DNA of 64,000 nt. Source: Austropuccinia psidii. Its lineage: Eukaryota; Basidiomycota; Pucciniomycetes; Pucciniales; Sphaerophragmiaceae. Positions 12,501-23,087 of the stretch are shown here, piece after piece (the stretch's first letter is position 1; the number at the start of each line of letters is the position of its first letter). The position numbers and the translations under genes were made by a program. The stretch covers positions 62,551,112 to 62,615,111 of the forward strand of contig JALGQZ010000004.1 of the NCBI GenBank assembly GCA_023105745.1. The letters are read 5' to 3'. The notes below the pieces were generated by a model. It saw only the letters and a list, made by a program, of their open reading frames with translations. It had not been told where the DNA came from and did not search any database.

Positions 12501-13407
12501 AGCCTGCTACTGTAAAATTATTGAAGTGTGTCAAGTTTGTCCATTACAGATACTGTACTTTAATTTTCGTTCAAATATTCATTTTCTACAGTAGCAGGGG
12601 CCTTCTTGAATATATTACACTACTTCTATTTCAAATTGAGAAATAAACCCTTCAATAAAGCCAGAAGAAGAGATTTTATGTTTAGAAATGATTGTTGGTG
12701 TTAATAATAAAAATGGATGAGGTTCATTAATAATACAAAGAAATAAGAAAATGAAAATAATAAAAATAATAGTTAAGAACTAGGAGCTATAATCAATAAG
12801 TAAATAATGACACATACATTTTTTGTGTTTTTAGAGAAATAATTATATTGCCAAACATTTAAAATCCTTAATCTATTTTTTAGGAGGTTGTATCAATTTA
12901 AACCTTCAAGAAAATATTTTTTTTCAATCCAGTTTCATGAGAAGATTCTTGAAATTAGAGAAACTGAATTTTCTCTTTGTGAGCCAGCTTTTGAAGAAAA
13001 AAGAAGCATTAATATTTCTACAAATTAATAATAAGTCAAAGAGTGAGACATGGAAAGGCTTTATTTTTTTGAAGCTGGGATTGACTGTTTTTGGAATTTA
13101 AAAACTAGAATGGTTCAAATTGAAAACAAATTTTCAGCTTCAATTTCTATTCTTGAAGACTATTATTTTGAAGATAAAAATTTAAATGGAAAATATTTTC
13201 ATATACTATATTAGCTAGTTACTCAATCCAGTAAAAGAAGGCTTAAAATCTTGGAAATTCTTTAATATTTTGGTGGCTTTGAAGAACTGGGAATAATAAC
13301 AAACATTTTAATTCTGATTCCAACCTACTTCACAGCAAGGGACCAAGCTCATTCTAGGTTGAGTCCAAGCTAATTTCCAAATGGAGCACCTGCTTTCAGG
13401 TGTAGCC
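9523..13407. mobile_element. DNA-transposon-like element with about 34-bp terminal inverted repeats and palindromic tips
   Basis: The left end (9523-9556) and the reverse complement of the right end (13374-13407) match over about 34 bp with three mismatches, both starting GGCTACACCTGAAAGCAGGT. Each tip can also fold on itself: left arms GCTACACCTG / CAGGTGTAGC around AAAG (9524-9547), right arms CACCTG / CAGGTG around CTTT (13387-13402). A 3-bp direct repeat AAT flanks the ends (9520-9522, 13408-13410), which is weak evidence for a target duplication. The 3.9 kb interior has no long ORF and no recognisable transposase, so the element is non-autonomous or decayed. The class was not identified. 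Confidence 0.6.
12479..12598. repeat. Small fold-back cluster inside the inverted-repeat element
   Basis: TTACAGTATCAGGC (12479-12492) pairs with GCCTGCTACTGTAA (12502-12515) with one mismatch in 14 around a 9-nt loop. A further CTACAGTAGCAGG lies at 12586-12598 and a TACAGATACTGTA near 12545. The spacing of about 107 bp suggests a decayed small inverted-repeat element nested in the larger one. No ORF is involved. Confidence 0.35.
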
Positions 13408-13427
13408 AATTTGCTTATGGTGTTTTA

Positions 13428-13762
13428 GGCATAAAATAACTCAAAATTATTATTTTAAGTGTTAAAAGTAAGTTATTTTTATCTTATCATAATATTTCTC
13501 TCTTAATTTCTCTATAAAATCATTTTTTAATAGATAACAATTTTGTATGCATTCATTATTTATTGGTGACAATAACAAATTGCCAGTATATATCAATTAT
13601 TCATTTATTAATACATTATTTATTCTTTATAAATGATATAATATACTTTACACCATAATTATAATAATATCTTTTATTCATTTTATTGAGAAATTCAGAG
13701 TACAATAAGTAAAATATTAGTAATTTTTACTTATTGTTTCATAGTCAAACCTTACAATTGTT
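13428..13762 (+). repeat. Relic repeat C, copy 2, right part
   Basis: Similar to 3137-3545 over the whole stretch (ATAAAATAACTCAAAATTAT block, then CACCATAATTATAATAAT, ending TCATAGTCAAACCTTACA). The CCTTACA end is like that of the family B LTRs, suggesting an LTR 3' end. It directly follows the right tip of the inverted-repeat element. Confidence 0.5.
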
Positions 13763-14457
13763 GTATATTTTATTCTTGATCCACCACAAATTGAGGTTAT
13801 TTCTTGGTCTTAATCCTTTGAAGATCCCTTTGATTGAATGTCTTTATTCATGGCATTTTTTCAATTTTGAGATTATTCCATGAGATGATTTATTTTAGTG
13901 GTTTCAATAATTAATTGTTACTTTCATATCTATTCCTCAATCATGAAATCATTCAAAACAAAACATAATTTCAGTCTATTAATGCTGTCATACTATATAA
14001 AATTACTATAAATAAACTAAATCCATCCATGAATTTGGTGAAACAACAGCCAAGAAAATCAATCTTGAAGCCATGAGGTTGATTTTAAACTGATTTTTCT
14101 CAAATGGAAATTTTTATAAATTTCTCTTTCAAATCACACCTAGATGATATTTCACAAGTAAATCGATGGACCGATTTTGACAGCGTGAATTTCTTCTTCC
14201 TCGTTCTTACAGTTACTATAGCGCTGCAAACACTCTAGTCTGAGATTTTTGAAATATCCTGGCGTGTGGCTGAGTATTTGTTTCCTAAAAAGCTGAATTA
14301 TTTTCTCAGGTCTTCTTTTTTATGAATTTCTTGGAATTTTTTAAATTTTTTCTCAAGAATTTCATTTTGAATTAATTTTTTTTCTAGGATTTCATCAAAT
14401 CATTTAGAATTTTTAATTTTCTCATTTATCATTTAAAAATTTTCAGATTAATTCAAG
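13763..14457 (+). promoter_or_regulatory. Upstream region of the M50B-type gene
   Basis: Non-repetitive as far as can be seen. From about 14160 base composition becomes more balanced (GACCGATTTTGACAGCG, then TTACTATAGCGCTGCAAACAC), which probably marks the promoter or 5' UTR of the gene that starts at 14458. No clear TATA box was recognised. Confidence 0.35.
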
Positions 14458-15784
14458 ATGCCACCATCATTTCTTCCAATGTCAGATACGCTTTATCATC
14501 ATCTTCAATCTCGATCAGTTGCTGCAACCCTCAACCCAAACCAAACTCAACGCATCACTTTAATTGCTATTGGTGTTTATATAATATTCATATTTTTGGC
14601 ATGGCATGTATTTTTTATATTTACATCTTCTCAACTTGAAATTAAATTGCCAATCTAACTTTCTTTTTGTTTTCCTAACAGGAACTTGTGGGGCTTGAGG
14701 CACTTAATTTACCCCTTCAAATTACTGACGGTTGCATTTCATGAATTGTAAGCACTTTTTTTTCACTTGGTTATTCCATCTTACATTTGAATCTAAATCA
14801 CAATTGAACTAAATTCATATTTTTACTTGATGCTCTCTTGTTTGACCAAAAAACTCGATTAAATTATAGTTCGCATGCCGCTGTAGGCAAATGTACTGGT
14901 GCCAAGATCGAAAGTATTACACTTGACCCAAATGGTACTTACTATCATCGTTTGATTTGCTTTTAACAACTTGGAACAATTCGTTAATCAACAACTTGCT
15001 ACGATTTTCAATGTAAGAGGGAGGCCTTACCAAAATGCGAGGTGGAATACCAGCATGTACCTTACCAGCGGGTTATCTAGGTTCATCGTTAATTGGTTCC
15101 CTTTTGATTTTTGCTGGTTTTGACACAGTTGCTTCGAAGGTTTGTGAGGTTGAATTTTCGGCCTTGAAACCTTTTTGATTTTTATTAATCATTCTTGGTT
15201 TCTCGCTCAAACGTTCAGGTTGCAAGCATCATCCTGGCCCTCATGCTGCTGATTACCCTATGGTGGGCAAGGAACTGGCTTACTCGAATAGTCGTTGTCT
15301 GTGCAATTGGTTTAATGGTGGCTTTCTGGTTAGAAAAACTCAAAGTATTAGTTACAGCAAGAAAAAATGATCTTGACAAGCTAATCATTTGATTCTTTAA
15401 TAATCTTATCGTCATCCCTCCATAGGTTTATTGATCATGGAAACCCACTTCGTTTTTATGTCTTATTCAATGGAGTGATGTCATGTCTCTATAGTGTTTG
15501 GGATATCCTAGATGATCTTGTATTTCGCAAAGTTAACGAGTCTGATGCCAGCCAATTTGCCAAGCTATGCCCACTCATCCCCAGTCGGATTTGGGGAGCA
15601 ATTTGGTATGTTAAAAATATTTCAGTTCTCGGGTGTTGTATTACTATTTAACTCGTCTTTTCATCGACCGTCCCACAAATTTAGGTTTACCATCTCACTA
15701 ATTTTTATGGCCGGTGGAATTCTAGCTGGACTGGCGGCATTTAAGGATAGTTCTAGTCAACAGATGGCAGCCTCGCAAAGTTAG
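14458..15784 (+). CDS. Peptidase M50B-like multi-pass membrane metalloprotease, seven exons
   Basis: The exons are read as 14458-14607, 14682-14747, 14870-14934, 15018-15139, 15219-15328, 15426-15605 and 15685-15784, with all introns GT-AG and 74-122 nt long. Conserved features in order are a first membrane segment (LIAIGVYIIFIFLAW), YPFKLLTVAFHEFSHA with the zinc-binding HExxH (split by intron 2), GAKIESITLDPNEGG, LPAGYLGSSLIGSLLIF, several further membrane segments, SVWDILDD, and a last segment before a short SQQMAASQS tail. Length is about 263 residues. This layout is that of the fungal M50B-like family; the substrate is unknown. One defect: exon 1 ends in phase 0, but the conserved frame of exon 2 needs phase 2 (total length 3n+1), and direct joining would hit TGA at the end of exon 2. 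That means a 1-nt assembly error, an unusual splice, or a null allele. It is the only host gene recognised. Confidence 0.85.
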
Positions 15785-16550
15785 TGTTTTCAATTTTTCT
15801 CGCCACTCTTTACGGATGGCTGACCCTTATTTTTTTGAAAGAGTTCCTCCCCACCCGGCTCTAGTGAAATTATACCTCAAATCTGTTCTTGGAGGCTTCA
15901 AAAGATAATTGTATTACCCGGCTACTCACGACAGAAAACATTTAACAGATTTTGGGATCGATCTTTGTACACGTAAACTAAGTCCCTTTCGACTTGGTTC
16001 ATCCCTGGATTGTTCATACTTGCCGCATCAATCGCTTTCCCTCAGTCGGTTCATTTGACCAATTTTTAATCATGGAGGCCACTGTTCTGGTTTGGGAACC
16101 ACTACTACCTTCTGTATTTTTAGCTTTGAAATGGCTTTTCACGTTTGCACTCTCTATGTACCTCTCCATTTGTAGCTTTACTTTTTCATGTCCCCAAACC
16201 TTTATGATGCCACGAAAAAACAGTATTACATATTTGACGAAATGGACAAATTTAAACTCAAGCGGTTCCATGTGTGCCGTCTCTAAAAACCTACAACAGC
16301 TCAAGCTGATCAATAGCCAGATTTTGCTAGGTGTCTTTTTGGCAAAGAGAACTATTTTCTTAATTGATGAAAGTTAGAACAAGTAAACGGAGATAAAATG
16401 TCAAAATAGTTTAGTTGGACATACAGTCAACGTGGTACATTTGGTTTGGGGGGATGCCGCGACTTGTTTGGAGAATGTGGTATGAATAAACTTATGCATT
16501 TGGTGAGGCTGAGCAACTTTGTGTCAATATCAAATTTGAACAACATACAG
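15785..16550 (+). other. GC-richer flank of the M50B-type gene, probable 3' UTR
   Basis: Composition remains like the gene rather than the surrounding AT-rich DNA. Open stretches exist on both strands (for example 15994-16377 plus, 16014-16313 minus), but neither shows a recognisable motif or splice pattern, so a long 3' UTR or gene-flanking sequence is more likely than a second gene. AT-rich spacer resumes near 16550. Confidence 0.4.
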
Positions 16551-19500
16551 CTGATAATTCTGACAAAAGTCATTACCTAGGAATTTAAATAACTTAAATA
16601 CAAATTTTCCATGCAACAAATGCTTTTTTCATATCTTTTTTTTTTCACTTTGCAACTATTTCTATATAAACTTATCTTTTGTTTTGAAATATTAGTTATT
16701 TACACAAATACAAAATCCATTAATGTTTTAAAATATACGCATCCTATGTTATGAATACTTTATTTACCTTTGTTTCATTTTTGTTTCTTATTTTTTATTC
16801 TGAATTTGTTCTAAAAAAAAATATGTCCTTCAAAAAATTAATCCACCAGTCACATTAACTGCTCAATTTTTGCCAAAGCTTCATTAATAAACTTTCAAAA
16901 ATGGAGAAACTCCTATCGATCCCAACTTATTCACCAAAACCTATTTCAACTAACTATACTTAGATACTGAAATTTAATATTTATTTATAATATTTCAAAA
17001 TCATTTCTCCTTATCAAAAGGTTTTATAATTGATTACATATATATATACATATATATTGAAGAAGATATTAAAAATGATTATGTGAGGTAGTGTTTAATT
17101 GAAATAATTAGTGAAATTCTTTTTTAAAGGACATAGTCTAAAGCAAAAAAGATATTATTTTCTTCATAAACTTTTTAATGGATAATTTTTCATAAAATTA
17201 CAAAAAAAAAGTGGGAATGTTTTTTTAAAGTAGTCTTTTAGCATGAAATGGGTTATATAATCTATATAAACCTCATTCCATTTGTTTTCAGTATAAAGAG
17301 GGTCTAAATCTTAGTTTTTTTTTCATAATTGTAAGAAATATCACCTTAAATTTTCTTTTTTTTATATTTCCTGCATCAATATTAATATATATCTTATTTT
17401 TGATTTGTAATTTTATCTTTAATTTTATTCTATATAGTGATGTTTGCAGCAATTAATGATGCAATTTTCAAATATTCTTATTTATGAATATTCCCTTTAA
17501 TATAAATGATTTTAGAAATTTGATAATTAACTACATTTAAAATTGGAATTCACTTCTTAAAATGTTCAAAATTTCATCCTGTGAGAATTTTTTTTTCACA
17601 AAAAATAAATGTAGAAATTGTATATTTTTGTATTTAGTTTATTATGTTTTAACAATAATTTGAAAATTATTGTATTTATATCACAAATATTATTTGGGTT
17701 TCATAATTAATTTAGGTTGTCAGTTATTTGAATAATTAATGAAATTAATAAATGGTAATATATCCTTAAAATCTGACAAATAATTTATCTTTTGAAAAAC
17801 TTCATCAGAATTTAAAATTAGACTTTTTTTACATAATTCAAAAAAAGAATAAATTATTATTAAGGGGTGTCAAATATAAGAAATCATAAATTAGAAACAT
17901 TGAATTGTTCTTCATCAAATTACACATTTAATTTCTGGTGTTTTGAGGAAACCATGCCTCAAATGCTGTGGTATTTCAAAGCACTAAAAACCAAGTTTTT
18001 GGTTCCAAATACCACATTTCAACCCATAAAATCTCAGAAGTAATTATTTGAATCACACATCAATTTGGTATTCAAACTACTCAGAGAATTTCAGCTTTCA
18101 ATTTTAAGGCTTATAGACAAATTTAAAAACAAAGACTTTTTCTTACATTATTTTACATATTCAAACTTGGGCTTAATTAAGTTCAGAATGTGAGAAAATT
18201 ATTACATATTTAAAATTGAATTTTAATTCAGAATTCAAGTTTATTATATTAAATCAAAAAATATTATAAGTATCACTTATTGATTGATTTATTTTAATTG
18301 AACTAAATTTCAAAAATAAAGGTATAATGAAATTTTTATCACTTTAATTAAACTTGAATCTTAATCAATTATTTAAATACAAAGTTCAACTCTTTTAGAA
18401 TTTCTTTTAAGATAAATGAGAAAATTAACTTATAAATTATAATCTTTGTATTTAATCCAACTTATCTCTTTTTCTACTAATTTAAATTTTGTTTCACAAG
18501 ATGTAGAGTCTTAAATTAATTTTTTTCTTTCACAAAATTTGGAATAATCCCATTATTATATAGAAAATTTTGTAAAAAATTGATATTTTATTACAAAAGC
18601 AAAACTATTTCCAATTAAATAAATGTTTTTTTTTAAATTGAAACAAGAAGAACAAAACTTTTAGAAAGTATCAAAAAAATACTTAAAAGAATAAAATGAA
18701 TCAGTATAATCATCAAAAGAATTTGTTTGTGTCACAATATTCAAATTATATTATGAGCCTACAAATAAAAAAAGGAAATTTGATTTCAAAGATGATTTAT
18801 TTATTTTGAAAAAAAGTGAAATTTTATTTTTGAAGTTTCAAAAAAAAATTCATCAAAATTTAATTCAAAAAATTCAAAGTTTAGAAATCAATAAAAAGAA
18901 TTGTTTGAATAGAAAAATAAAGGGGATTTGTGAATGAATCATTTTTGAGTGAATTTGAAATTTTTCTGAAAAATTTTTGTCAAAAAATATTTATTTTTTT
19001 TTGGTTGAGGAATGAAATGTGGTTAAATTAAATTTGAATTATTTTGAAATAGTGAAATTCCAGAGTTTCAAAAAAAGTCAGATTTTGACAAAATACCAGG
19101 GAACTAATGGGACTTATGACTAAAAAACCTAGGTTCTTGACAATGGGATTTAGGTTCTAAATCCTGCATTATTTTGATGTGTAATTTTCTATATTTGAAA
19201 CCCCCTCCCTATTAAGAGATTTTAGGATAAAAAAGTGATAAGAATTAATCAAAATTTTATTTATTGTTTTTAGTTTATTGAAAACATAATAATTCAATCT
19301 GAATACCTATATATATTTGAAAATAATTTATGTATTAATTATAATTTTAAAGTTAAAATTTCAAGAATAAACAACATAATTCAATTGATTGTTTTTCTCT
19401 TTTTTGTCAAAATATGTAATAAGTATTTTTAACATATTTTAATTGTTCATTTTTTTCTGTAAAATAGAAAATTCTCATGAATTTCTTGTTTGGAAATTAT

Positions 19501-20789
19501 AAATAAATATTTTATCAATTATTATTAAAAGAGAGAAATTATATTCATAGTTATTAAATTAATCTTCTATATCTGAGTGAATCATCATATCAAATTTTTG
19601 ATAAATAATTTTTCTCACCATTTTTAATTAATATAATTACTTTAATATAAAATTTAAAGAAAGTGTTTTTATAGAATTTAAATTTTAAGCTCATCTTGAA
19701 TATTCTATTTTATTTTCAAAAGGTTTTTTTCTTAATATCAAATTGATTTTTTTTTCTCTTTCTTTTTGGCAGAGGGATAATGAAATTTTTCTTTCCCCCT
19801 TAACTCAAAAAGAGAATAATTTGATAGAAATAATGAAGTATATGGTTTATTAATCAAAATACATTAATTCAATAAAAAAATACAAGATCAAGACTCCCCA
19901 AATAGCTTAATAATTTAATATTTTTAAATTTAAAAATAATAATCAAAATTAAAAATGATGAAATTTATTGTTGATTCATTAAATTTAAATATAGGAAATT
20001 TGAAAGTGATCTTATTCAAACCTAGTTAGATTTTTAATAAATCCTTTTTTATGTAAAAGTTTTTGAATAAATTTCTTGAAGATATTAGATATATTCCTTG
20101 TTTTGAAGAAAACAAAAATATTCAAAGTATATGCCTAAAAATCATTGAATTAAGCTTCAAAGAGCTTTTTTTAATTAAACCATGTTTTATTTATTTCTTT
20201 TTGCTTTTTAAATACAATCAACATAAAGCTTTGATTAAAGATAATCAAGATGGGCTATAGAAGCTGTCAAACCCCATATGGAAAACCTGTGTTTTAAAAT
20301 TTCAAAAATAAATATTTTGAACTTATTCCCCTGAAATTTCAACAAAAGTTCCAGTTCATGTAATCTACCTAAAGATAACCCATTAGAGAGTTTTATTTTC
20401 CCCAAATTAATCAATTTCCCAGATAAACATCACTAAATTTAATGTTGATCTTTTTTTTTATAAATTTCTTCATATAATTGAATTTTTACTCCAAGAAAAA
20501 AAGACAATCAAAAAAAAATCACACCAAAATCCAATTTTTCACTTACAAATAAATCAATCCACTTATCTTACTTGCAATATATAAACATCATCAATTTGAT
20601 TTAAATGAAATAAAATTTTGAGGTCTTTTTGGTACCAGTGGCTCAAAATATGTCTGAGGAACACCATAATGCAAAATTGATGGATTAAGTATTATGGATA
20701 TATAATTCAATGTGAATTCCAGGCACTTATTAAGCCTCAGTGCCACTAGTAATAGAGATAGGTGACATACTTACAGAAAAGTATTTAAA
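16551..20789. other. Long AT-rich spacer, no gene recognised
   Basis: More than 4 kb with only very short open stretches, poly-A/T runs and no conserved motif that could be recognised. Slightly more complex patches occur at about 17935-18060 and 19080-19210 but could not be assigned. It may be very old transposon-derived DNA. Confidence 0.5.
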
Positions 20790-20794
20790 ATGGC

Positions 20795-22600
20795 TGGGAG
20801 CCTTAGAGGTAATTTCATATACCCAAAAGACCACAAATACAACATTAACATATAAATATAAATAAAATAAACTTATTTATATTATTAAAATAAAAATCAA
20901 AATATAAATATAAAATTATATCCAAAATTAGAAATTTAATTAAAATTTAAAAATAAAATTACATTAAATTTTGAAATTATAAAATTACATTTATACTTGA
21001 AAAAATTAAGTAAAAATGAATTTTTACCAAAATTGTAAAAAAATAAATAAAAATTATTATAACTTTATATCCAATAAATAAAAATATAAAAATTATTTCA
21101 CCATTGGATACCTCATAAAAAATCAGGTGGGGTCACCTCTGAGTGAAAATTTTGTAACTCAACTCTAAATAAGCTTAAATTAAGTTTTTAGTATTTTCTG
21201 TATTAAAATTGAAAATCCTCAAAACTTTAATTTAATTCACATCACATGTAGTGTTAATCACCAAAATTTGTGCTAAAATTGAGGTGTTGTGTATATTTTA
21301 GAAGTTATGAGGAATTAAAGTATTTTCAATTGAATTCAATTGAAATGTCAAAATGTGCATCTGTATTACATAAGTGAACTTTGATTTACATACGAGGTAT
21401 CAATTATTACTGTATTTAACTTCAAAACTCAATTGAATTACATATGTAAATTATAGGTATAATACATAATGAGGAATTAAAGGAAAAATAAATTGGAAAG
21501 ATTAAATTTGGGGGCGAAAAGGAACTCCAGCTCTAAGGGGGAGCTAGACCCCCAAATTCCTTTCTGACAGGCGTGTGGTGTCAAAATTCACGCAGAGGTT
21601 CATCACTTTTGGCCTTGAATTGAGTTACAGGGTCTGTGGACTCAATTGATGATGAGGTTTTGATACCAACTGGGGCAGTTTTAGCTGTTGCCAAGAGGGT
21701 AAAACTACCCTTAAGATAAAACAATCATAGTAAAAACAGTTTTAACTGGTTCCTACTTCTCTTACACAAATTCTGACGTGTTTTTAAGGCTCTAGACCGG
21801 GTATCGCTATAGTAATGGCTGATTTAAGGGTTGAAAATGGCTAAAAATGGCTTAAACCAGCCCTTTTTTGGTCTAAACCAGGGTTCAATGATGCCATAAT
21901 TGGCTTTTCTGGTGTCAGACTGTTTTTCACGACTGAAAAGAGTAAATTTTACTTTTTGAGTAAGAAAATTGATGGCTATAAAAGAATGTCTTCTTTGCCC
22001 CACTTTTCTCTTCATGTGAGAATCTTTTCCTTTTATAATTAGTTTAAACATTGTTAAACCAATCAATAAAAGATTCAAACAACCTTTTTTAAATCATTTT
22101 AAACATTTTAAGCACGTGAAAAAATCATTATAATCATTGTTTGTAACTCTTGTAATCATTTTTACCCCTAAACCACCCCTAAAGTGAATTAAAGCATCTT
22201 TCATCACTGTAAACTTTGTCCCTTTGTTTCCAAATTCACTCTGGTCACTTTTGGGTGTGTTTTTTCTTTAATATTCTTTTTAAAGACTTTGTTCTTTAAT
22301 TAATTGCTTGCAGTTCTTTGCTCAATTAATTCCAATTGAAATTGATCTTGAAGAAATTTCTTTTGTAGCCTTAAATATCTCTTGTAGAGTATTTTTGGAT
22401 AAATTTTTATTGTTGGTAAAACAATAAATCTTTATAATATTATTTTTTTTATACTAATAAAGCTTTAAAAAATAAATTTGGTGTGTTTTTTCTTAAAAAT
22501 AATATTTCTTACTATTTTTAATTGATTTTTACCTTATACAAATTTTGAGGACAGGAAAAGTACTTGATCTTTAATCAAAGTTTCATATCCACACCTTACA
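20795..22600 (+). repeat. 5' LTR of family B copy 1
   Basis: 1806 bp, starting TGGGAGCCTTAG (the usual TGTGAG has mutated) and ending CACACCTTACA. It lacks a short segment near 21050 that the 3' LTR has (ATTTGGAAAAAAGTTGAA). It contains the TATA box at 21977. Confidence 0.93.
21977..21984 (+). promoter_or_regulatory. TATA box of family B copy 1 5' LTR
   Basis: TATAAAAG in the context GATGGCTATAAAAGAATG, kept in the 3' LTR of this copy, the 5' LTR of copy 2 and the solo LTR at 6055. Transcription would start about 30 bp downstream, before a TTTGCCCCACTTTTCTC tract. Confidence 0.6.
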
Positions 22601-22602
22601 TT

Positions 22603-22620
22603 TGGGGGCCCAGCTGTGAT
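22603..22620 (+). other. Primer binding site of family B copy 1
   Basis: TGGGGGCCCAGCTGTGAT lies 2 nt inside the 5' LTR. A start with TGG fits pairing to a tRNA CCA end. The following G implies discriminator C, as in tRNA-Pro of fungi, and the sequence resembles the tRNA-Pro site used by some retroviruses. The tRNA identity is an inference. Confidence 0.55.
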
Positions 22621-22835
22621 ATTTTACCTGTGACATATTTTTTTTACTATTTTTAAATCTTTTTTCTTATATTGAAAAATTTAAAAAAATATAAAAAATA
22701 CTTACAATTCAAAAAATCAATAAAAAAATAATTTTTTTCAATATTATAAGTGAGGCTTATATTTTAATTTGTTTTTTATATTCTTTTTTTACTTAATTAA
22801 TTGGTTTTTTTTCATTAATTTTAGTTTCTGAAAAC

Positions 22836-23022
22836 GTGGTAAGACAAGAAAACATTGAAAAAGCCTCAACAGTAACCAGAATTATTCCTGCCAGTACTGT
22901 TAATTCTGATCATAATAGTAATATTATTGTGACTCAGAATATTCAACCAGAGCCAATTTCTTCTGAATTAGTCAGCTTGGAAATAAGTAATACTCTTCAG
23001 AAAGCGAAAGATTTGGCCAATA
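22836..23022 (+). pseudogene. Family B leader ORF, upstream exon of a possible spliced gag-region protein (copy 1)
   Basis: A short open frame reading RQENIEKASTVTRII and ending ANS, conserved with 48194-48380 in copy 2. In copy 1 the expected start is GTG rather than ATG. It ends at a GTAAGT donor (23023). It is preceded by TTTTAG, which could itself be a splice acceptor in the leader. Confidence 0.4.
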
Positions 23023-23087
23023 GTAAGTTTTTTTGATGTAAAATTACTATTTTAAGCCTTTTTAACCATAATTATGCCTTCAACCAG
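23023..23087 (+). other. Possible 65-nt intron in the family B leader (copy 1)
   Basis: Starts GTAAGT and ends AACCAG. The same 65-nt length and borders occur in copy 2 at 48381-48445. Splicing would join the leader ORF in frame to the second gag-region frame. The branch site is not obvious. Confidence 0.4.

Noticed and set aside
15994..16377. Open frames on both strands downstream of the M50B-type gene
   Set aside because: No motif, no matching splice structure, and opposite frames overlap. A 3' UTR or flank is simpler.
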